Assembly (NCBI GenBank): GCA_905221605.1
Contig: CAJNDS010002724.1
Location: 1-64,000, forward strand
Direction: 5' to 3'
Length of the DNA: 64,000 nucleotides
Origin: Symbiodinium natans
Taxonomy: Eukaryota; Sar; Dinophyceae; Suessiales; Symbiodiniaceae
Positions 57,933 to 64,000 of the stretch are shown piece after piece. The notes below the pieces were generated by a model, which had not been told where the DNA came from, searched no databases, and saw only the letters and a list, made by a program, of their open reading frames with translations. Both the position numbers and the translations under genes were made by a program. Position 1 is the first letter of the stretch. Each line of letters opens with the position of its first letter.

Positions 57933-60137
57933 TTACTCCTGAAAACAACGGCTGCACTGTAGCCACTTCGCTGAGGGCTTCTCCATTTCTACAAAATTGA
58001 CGCTTATCCACTTTCCACATTTCAGCGTCGTCTGACCTACTTTGTACAGATGTAACATGGTAGACTTCTTGTTCTGGATCGCGCTCCAACCCTCCGGTAG
58101 GCTCAGGGTCGAAGCTGGTTCCTCCTTTTCTTCCGACGAGGCTCCATCAGAGGTTTCCTCGGAGGACCCGTCTGCTGATGTGGTGGGCGAGATCTCTGCC
58201 TCCTCGTTATCATCTGCACCTTGTGTGTCGTCCTTATCGAACAACGCCTCGCAAAGCCCAGAAGTCACGGTAGCCAACCTGTCTAATTCCTCACTTTCTT
58301 TCGAGGGGGATTCGTCTCCTTCCGCTACCGACGGTGCAGATGCTTCCAAGACAGGCATGGCACTTGGTGACTCAAAAACCTTCCCTTGCGAGGAGCAAAG
58401 CGGTCCAACCCCCAGGAAATCGTCCTCAAAGCCTTCCACTGTAGCTGGCAAAGGCTCATGCGTGCTTTCGGAGTTCGCGGGCAGCCCATCTAAGCTGCCT
58501 GCCTTGCTGATCGGCAACCAGGACCCGAGGTCAACAGACGCACCTGCCTCTGATCCTTGGGCACGGGCAAAGTATCCACTTCGAGTAGCGTCCGGGCAAA
58601 ACGAGCCCTCCCGTACCTGCTTTAGCATTTCCTCCAGCTGCCGGAGGGGGCCACTAAGGGCGTCTCTTGAGTAAGCTAATGTACTCAAAGCTCCAGTAGA
58701 GTGATGTGCCAAGAGTGTCTGCGTTTCGCCCACAATGCCGTATTTGCTCAACCAGCCCAGAGCAGTGTGTTTCAAGGAATGTGTGGTAACCCTCGCTGTT
58801 GAGGGGTCGCGGTTCCTTAGCAGTCCCGTCAGCCAGTTGGAGGCCTCGGCGGAGTCGATGGACCTCTGCAGCCAGGCACCGTCTGGGGCGGTGGCCGGTA
58901 GTAAAGGGCCTACAGGGGTCTTCGAGAGCACGATCCCTGCTTCGGCAGCCACTTTCTGCCATTCTTTGGCCCAAACCACCGTCGGGTGGACCCCCCGAAC
59001 AGGAGCCACAAGGGGCATGAACAACGAGAGTTTCTTCTTCTTGTTGGACTGTTTCACCTCTCTGGCCCTGCCTTCCAGAAAACCACAGAGTTCGGGGCCA
59101 ATCTCCAGAAAATCGAACTCCAAGGATCGCACGTGCCTGATGTCCGACCAACGGTTCCTGCTGAAGATCTGAAACAGGAATACTCCTGCTGCAAATCGAT
59201 CGACAATGTGGAGCTCAGCGTTCCAAACACACTCTTCCAGAAACCTAACTTCAAGCACTGTTAGGTCCCGGGCTTGATGTGTGGGCTCGTGCTCGCCTGC
59301 CACTCGGTCGGCCAAGCCTTGGACCCTGGGGGAGATGGAATTCTCCACATCTGGAATGGAAAGCACAAATTTCACAAACTTCAACGCTTGTACCACGCTC
59401 TGAGGTGCCAGCTTGCCCTTCTTCCTGTGGGATATCTCTCTGCAGAACTTGTACACCGCTTCCTCTGATGGGAGAAGGGGTTCCTCCACAGAGGTCCCTT
59501 GCACATCGGCCTGTTTTTGAAGCCAACGAGACAATCTCAACAAGGTTGATGCACGCTTCTGGATTGTGTGTGGTGATTTCGATCCAAACATGTCACGAAG
59601 GGACAACATCTTCTCCTCTTCGTCCAATTCCTGTAATGTTTTGGCAAAAGTGGTGGACGGGGAGGCCTCGAACAGCTGTTTCCACATCTGCATGTTCTTC
59701 AACCACATGCCTGCAACAGCCTCCTCAAAAGGCTCATCTTTCTTTTTGCACTTGATCACTTTGCTGAAAACATTGGCTCCCGGTGAGGAGCTGAAGACAC
59801 CTGCGATTGGCGTCTTGTCTTTGTCTTGCAAAACGCTGGGACCTGGTGTAGACGATAGTTCGGCTTCATCCACATTGACAAGAACCTTGGGCTCTGGCCA
59901 GTCCAGTGACACCACTGGTCTAGGTGCGAAGATGTCCCTGAAAATTCCTTGTTCCCAGGGGAGTTGCACATTCGGTGGTCCTGCGGAAATCAGGACCTGA
60001 GCAACACGATGCTGGTTAACTTCTTGGCCTTCCGACTCGCTGTCAGAAGGCACCTCCGATGCTCTTAGGTGACCAGCCATCTGGGGCTTGAACCAAAACT
60101 GACCCAAAACTCTCGATACCCGCATGAAAAGAAACAT
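57933..60137 (-). CDS. YR2 tyrosine recombinase
   Basis: 734 residues from the ATG at 60137 (MFLFMRVSRVLGQF). Box I has Arg in FSRNRWSDIRHV. Box II is THSLKHTALGW, i.e. H-x-x-K where H-x-x-R is usual. LLAHHSTGALSTLAYSRDAL follows, with His and the likely catalytic Tyr. The C-terminus is acidic. It precedes gag, as in YR1. Confidence 0.87.
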   Translation of the reverse strand: MFLFMRVSRVLGQFWFKPQMAGHLRASEVPSDSESEGQEVNQHRVAQVLISAGPPNVQLPWEQGIFRDIFAPRPVVSLDWPEPKVLVNVDEAELSSTPGPSVLQDKDKTPIAGVFSSSPGANVFSKVIKCKKKDEPFEEAVAGMWLKNMQMWKQLFEASPSTTFAKTLQELDEEEKMLSLRDMFGSKSPHTIQKRASTLLRLSRWLQKQADVQGTSVEEPLLPSEEAVYKFCREISHRKKGKLAPQSVVQALKFVKFVLSIPDVENSISPRVQGLADRVAGEHEPTHQARDLTVLEVRFLEECVWNAELHIVDRFAAGVFLFQIFSRNRWSDIRHVRSLEFDFLEIGPELCGFLEGRAREVKQSNKKKKLSLFMPLVAPVRGVHPTVVWAKEWQKVAAEAGIVLSKTPVGPLLPATAPDGAWLQRSIDSAEASNWLTGLLRNRDPSTARVTTHSLKHTALGWLSKYGIVGETQTLLAHHSTGALSTLAYSRDALSGPLRQLEEMLKQVREGSFCPDATRSGYFARAQGSEAGASVDLGSWLPISKAGSLDGLPANSESTHEPLPATVEGFEDDFLGVGPLCSSQGKVFESPSAMPVLEASAPSVAEGDESPSKESEELDRLATVTSGLCEALFDKDDTQGADDNEEAEISPTTSADGSSEETSDGASSEEKEEPASTLSLPEGWSAIQNKKSTMLHLYKVGQTTLKCGKWISVNFVEMEKPSAKWLQCSRCFQE

Positions 60138-60265
60138 GTGAGGGAGACAAAATTTCTGTTGCAAACATGATGACAAAGCGAAAGTTCACTCGCCCTGTCA
60201 GAACGGGACACTCTTTTATGGCTCCCGACGAGCTTATATCGAGGCTCAGTGTTTCGGCTCTTGGC

Positions 60266-61752
60266 TCAGATTGGCCAGGCTACGGATACGGCCCTCAAAA
60301 CTGCACAGGTGGGACTCAAAAGCAGGTGGTCCCCTGACCGCGCGCTGCCTGCATCTCGGCAAGCAGCATTCAGTGCCGGCATGCCCCCCTCCACCTGGGG
60401 CGTATTCTCCTGCAGGAGCCCTTCCATCGAGAAGATGACGTCCCTTCCTTTGGCTCTTGCAGCCACCTTGGAGATTGAGGCTTTGATACCTTCAAAGCCG
60501 GAGTCGTTGCAGACCCCTCGGCCGCTGAATCCGTACGACGGGAAGTCGCCGTCCGTGAAGTCTCCCGGGGTTATCTCCCCATACTCGCCCACACCCATGG
60601 CTGCTGTCCACGGCAAGCCGTGGGACATTGTCATCGTGTAGCGGTGGTTTGCGGGCTCCAGGAAGGATGGCCCTGTCAGCTTTGTGCGAAAGCACAGCAC
60701 TTTCTGCCCTGGCACTGCGAACATGATCGCATCGAAGTCCCCTTCAATGTCCAGCGGCCTGGAGTTCTGCTTGAACCACGCGAACAAGCATGCACAGCGC
60801 TCGACAATCGGCTGCGGCACCTCGGTGGGATTCTTGTACTTTGCCATGTACAGCATCAACCGATCGCGATACTCGTCCACCAAGGTCCCGTCAATCAGGC
60901 CTCGGGCGTCCTTCCAGGACATGTTCCACCAGCTTCGCAAGATGCCCTCACGCATCAGTTCTCGGGCGCACTTGGGTCGCGAGGGGTCTGCGAGGGCCTT
61001 AGCGATCGCCCCTTGCCAGAGCTGACTGTGGAACCCTTCTTCTTCGCGCTCAGCCTTGCGATTGGCCGCCGCTTGAACTTCCTCCTCCGTCGCCTCCGCA
61101 ACGTTGAATGCAGAGTCGGGCCTCTCAGGCGGCCCCTGCTGCCGGGCGCCAAAAATCCCAGCCATAGCTGGGTCGAGGAGACTCTCCGGCTCCTCCTCCT
61201 TGGGGGCAGCCCCTCGCCCATACTGCTCCTTAGCCGGCTTTTGCTCAGGCTTGGGCCACTTGTTCCAGCCTTTAGGCTTGTCCCACTTCTCACGCCGATT
61301 CCCTCCAGAGCCCTGCCACGAGCTGCTGGAGCCGTAGTTCTTAGAATGCCCCCAACCTTTGCCCCATGAAGACTGCTGGCTCTTCCATGGGGTGGACTGT
61401 TCTTGCCACCGGGAGGAGTCCTTCCAAGAAGAAGCTGCCTCAGCTCCCTTCTGAGCAGGAAGGGATGCCTGGGTCTGTGGGCCAGACGCCACGCCGAAGA
61501 CCGCAGTCGGCACTTGGCACCAGTGAAATCCTGGCTGCGGAGCTGGCTGCTAGGGCTCCCAACAATTGGGGTCCTCGGCTGGGTCTCTGGAGACCTTTCT
61601 CGACGCCCCCTTGGGCTGCGTGACCTAGACGCCCTTCGGCGCCTGTCTCTGCGTCTTGAGCGACGGCTGTCGCTGCTGCTTCTGTTCCTCCTGCGGCCCC
61701 TGGAGGCAGAGCCTTGTGACTCACCGCCCGGAAAGAAGGGCCACGGAAACAT
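60266..61752 (-). CDS. YR2 ORF-X: RS-rich start and Trp/Lys/Gly-rich protein
   Basis: Starts at the ATG at 61752 with an Arg/Ser domain (RRRNRSSSDSRRSRRRDRRR) like splicing-factor RS tails. Coding-like sequence then moves to another frame near 61,540, running to 60266 with KGWNKWPKPEQKPAKE and a non-repetitive C-terminus (RSWWNMSWKDARGLIDG, PANHRYTMTMSHGLPW). A short intron or a frameshift may join them. The family is not recognised and YR1 has no counterpart. It may be a second structural protein. Confidence 0.55.
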
Positions 61753-61995
61753 CTGGGCTTACGCCTCTTTTCTTTGCCCCCTGGCTTTTGTTTCCTCTCA
61801 GAGCCTTTGCTACCCTTTTTGTCTCTCTTTTTTTTTTTTTGAGCCGAGAGAAATTCAGGTTTGGGAGAGTAAACTCAGATGTCAGCACGTCTTTCCCTTG
61901 AAATGTGCAATTAAGTGCTGAGTCGATAGCAGCTTGCAATCTTTCTGTTTTCAAGCTCTCGAGAGAACCTCTCGTCTCTACTAGACGACTGATCG

Positions 61996-62271
61996 GTGCC
62001 CTTGCACCTCTTGCCGGCCCTTGCCGGATTTGGCTGTCTGCACGGCCTGAAAGAATGGGCTGCCCTTGCAGCGATGTATGAAGCACACTCATTGTGTGCA
62101 TTGAATATTGGCCCTTGCCATCTTCAGCTGCCCTTGCAGCAAAACTATTTGAGTTGCCCTTGCAACAAATCTCAACGAGCTGACCCTTCAGCCGATCTTT
62201 GACCACGACTGCCTTAGCAGCTTGATCTCTCTTGAGCTGCCCTTGCAGCATTCTTGGCACTGCCCATGCAT
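61996..62271 (-). repeat. YR2 leader hairpin array
   Basis: Nine or ten short hairpins with a CCTT loop on plus (AAGG in the sense strand): 61996-62009 GGTGC/GCACC, 62015-62028 CCGGC/GCCGG, 62060-62073 GCTGC/GCAGC, 62110-62121 TGGC/GCCA, 62128-62141 GCTGC/GCAGC, 62154-62167 GTTGC/GCAAC, 62180-62193 GCTGA/TCAGC (loop CCCT), 62210-62221 CTGC/GCAG (loop CTTA), 62237-62250 GCTGC/GCAGC, and a weak one at 62262-62271. Stem sequences change but pairing is kept. It lies in the untranslated leader, upstream of ORF-X. Confidence 0.85.
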
Positions 62272-63055
62272 TATAATTCTCCCCGAAGACTTTTCACTTC
62301 GAAGGACACCACCTGAAGTGCAGCAGTGTTCACTTGACAATGTGGTTCTATCTGCAAAGGTCCAACACAAACTAACATGCTTCAAAAACACAAACCACGC
62401 AGCAGACTCCAGAGACAGTGCAAATGCAAGCACTGATTGCTCATACCTTCCGTGCCTTAGCGTCTAGGACCTGTTGTCAGGGCAGGACGGACACGCTGCT
62501 AAACCTTTTGCTTGGCCATCGGCTAACGAGGAGGGCACTCCAGGTCCCCACATCAAGATGCCTGGACGGGGCGTGAACTGCGCAAGCTGATTCCTGATTC
62601 TGCTGCAGGAGAAACGTATAGACAAGGTTGCTTCTACACCCAGGCCAAAGCTTCTAAACTTGGTTCCCTGCAAGATAAAATATCTTGACCTGACATGTAC
62701 AACTCTCGCAGTCGACGAGAACAGCTACCAGCTGCGGCAAGTTCTGAAACCTAAGACACTAGCTCGTCTCCAGGAATCTACCTGCACTCCAGCAAACTTC
62801 AAGCGACAGCAATGCACAGCAACCAACGCACTCACAAAGTCTCCAAGATAGACCTGGAGAAAAGAATCCTTAAATTGCGTCCTGGCTCAGACTACAACAA
62901 CGCACCATGCTCCAAGAAAGCTCAAGAACAAGAAGGCAACTCGGCTTTCAAAACCAAGCTTAAAATGTAAGCTCCAAACGCCATCGACCTTCTGTGAGGC
63001 TCCCACTCCCCCCACCAGGCCGTAGGATGCTAATCCCCCAGCACACTTGGCTGAA
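62272..63055. other. YR2 leader, remainder
   Basis: No gene. Untranslated sequence between the hairpin array and repeat A1; no clear structure seen. Confidence 0.5.
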
Positions 63056-63204
63056 GGCAGAAAAATTTTCCCGGACCCTCTCCACGAGGGTTGTGGCTGA
63101 GAGGGCTGTGGCCTCTCTTCGTCTGAGCCGAAAAACTTTCTCATTCGTAGAATTCGAAAATTTTTCTCCGGAAAATAAAGGTTTGTACTTACAGCACGAT
63201 TACC
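63056..63204. repeat. YR2 repeat A1
   Basis: 5' terminus of YR2 on the minus strand. The interrupted LINE codon TAT ends at 63205. Confidence 0.95.
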
Positions 63205-63290
63205 ATATTTGGAAACCTCTCGCACACCCTCTACATTCCAAGTGGCCACTTTAACGAAAGTTCCTGTTGGGAGTGGAAAGACACTCCAGA
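63205..63290 (-). pseudogene. LINE APE endonuclease, N-terminal part
   Basis: Reads GTFVKVATWNVEGVREVSKY, the start of an APE-type endonuclease (TWNV motif). It continues across YR2 at 52004. Confidence 0.85.
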
Positions 63291-64000
63291 CGCAACATCT
63301 CTGACCTGATGCGTATCATGTCGGGTAGAACGATGCGCGCATGGTTTTAGCTGCTTCTGAAGGCGCATGATGTTAGTCGGTCGTGGGTAAGCCGGGGGTA
63401 AGGATGGGGTCCACCGGTACCCGCCGAGTGGCATCCTTGCATTCTCTCTTCCACTCCTCGTGTGGGCAGGAAGCTCCACAGCGGGGTTACGCAGGGTTCT
63501 CTTTTCCACCAAGCAGGAACAACACAACAAACAACAAGACAAGACAGAAGGAATGTTCTGATAGGAGTCTGTGTCCTATGACTTCTGCCTAAATGCTGTA
63601 CACTATACATATTGGCTTCTTTTCGAAAAGAACAGTGTGCTGGTGACAAGGGCTCCTATTCCGTAGACCTGAGCCAATGCCACAGATAAGCCAAGTCTCA
63701 TTGACTCTAACTGGCTGCTCACTCACTCGCGCTCCCCCTTGGTGACGTGTCACCAACTGTACTACGGGAGGCAAAAGAGCTTCATCATCACAACGGCAAA
63801 GAGGGCTCTCACTGGATCCTGCGGCCTGGGATGCTTTCCCGGCAGGCTCAAGCGTAGCCTCTTGGAAGCAAAATGCTTCGTTGAAGAAATGGGCTTCGAA
63901 TGCTCCACTCCGGCCTGGAGTGTTTCCCCGGCATGGATGAAGCAAGAACTCATCTACCCTGTTGGGTAAAGGCGTTGCACATCGACCTCAAGTTCAGTGC
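63291..64000. other. Probable LINE 5' region
   Basis: Expected to hold the LINE upstream sequence on the minus strand. Several short frames exist but I recognise no ORF1 or zinc-knuckle motif. The LINE 5' end is not defined and may lie outside the window. Confidence 0.4.

Larger units (their letters stand above)
52005..63204 (-). mobile_element. YR2: Ngaro/DIRS-like tyrosine-recombinase retrotransposon, 11,200 bp
   Basis: Minus-strand order: A1 (63204-63056), leader with hairpin array, ORF-X, recombinase, gag, methyltransferase-like/RT/RNase H, B1 (53098-52841), A2 (52840-52692) abutting B1, a 431-bp spacer, then B2 (52260-52005). The ends are fixed by the LINE it interrupts: outside it the endonuclease frame rejoins exactly with no base gained or lost. 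A1/A2 differ at two adjacent sites in 149; B1/B2 differ by one base and a 2-bp indel in about 257. RNase H has frameshifts, so the copy is older than YR1 or damaged. Confidence 0.95.

Overview
The window looks like nuclear DNA of a photosynthetic dinoflagellate, most likely Symbiodiniaceae. Three host genes can be reconstructed exon by exon, all on the minus strand. About 37 of their introns can be read: roughly 21 begin with GC, 8 with GA and only 7 with GT, and they usually end AG|G. This mixed donor use is a dinoflagellate trait. Other pointers are a galactolipid (DGDG) synthase gene, an EF-hand protein of a type I recall from dinoflagellates, TTTAGGG-like interstitial repeats and many tyrosine-recombinase (YR) retroelement remains. 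Most long open frames are not genes: host exons are 30-130 bp long, and the longest frames are retroelement ORFs or stop-free tandem repeats.

Layout. 2.6-3.8 kb: an EF-hand gene. 7.07-7.7 kb: telomere-like repeats and an AT-rich island. 8.1-11.5 kb: a mosaic of six tandem repeat types, including 1.1 kb of pure polypurine. 11.8-33.0 kb: a DGDG-synthase-like gene whose exons are collinear and phase-compatible over 21 kb. Its introns hold other same-strand coding units: a 14-exon casein-kinase-1-like gene (20.4-24.0 kb), an intronless ubiquitin-like/RCC1-like repeat gene (28.6-29.9 kb) and exons of an unrecognised gene (15.1-15.5 kb). 33-38.3 kb: mostly unassigned, with a frameshifted coding remnant.

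38.3-64 kb is a stack of nested insertions. An AT-rich palindromic satellite (47.1-48.5 kb, with a remnant at 38.25 kb) received a YR retroelement, YR1 (38302-47069), and a non-LTR retrotransposon (3' end at 48.5 kb). The LINE was then split by a second YR retroelement, YR2 (52005-63204, 11,200 bp). Removing YR2 rejoins the LINE endonuclease frame exactly, with no target-site duplication.

Both YR elements have Ngaro-like split direct repeats (A1-ORFs-B1A2-spacer-B2) and an unusual gene order: recombinase first, then gag, then a methyltransferase-like domain joined to RT/RNase H. In both, gag and pol share one frame separated by a single TGA. Each also carries an array of short hairpins with compensatory base changes (YR2 leader 61996-62271; YR1 3' spacer 38450-38719). 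No tRNA, rRNA, CRISPR or bacterial-type regulatory signals were seen.
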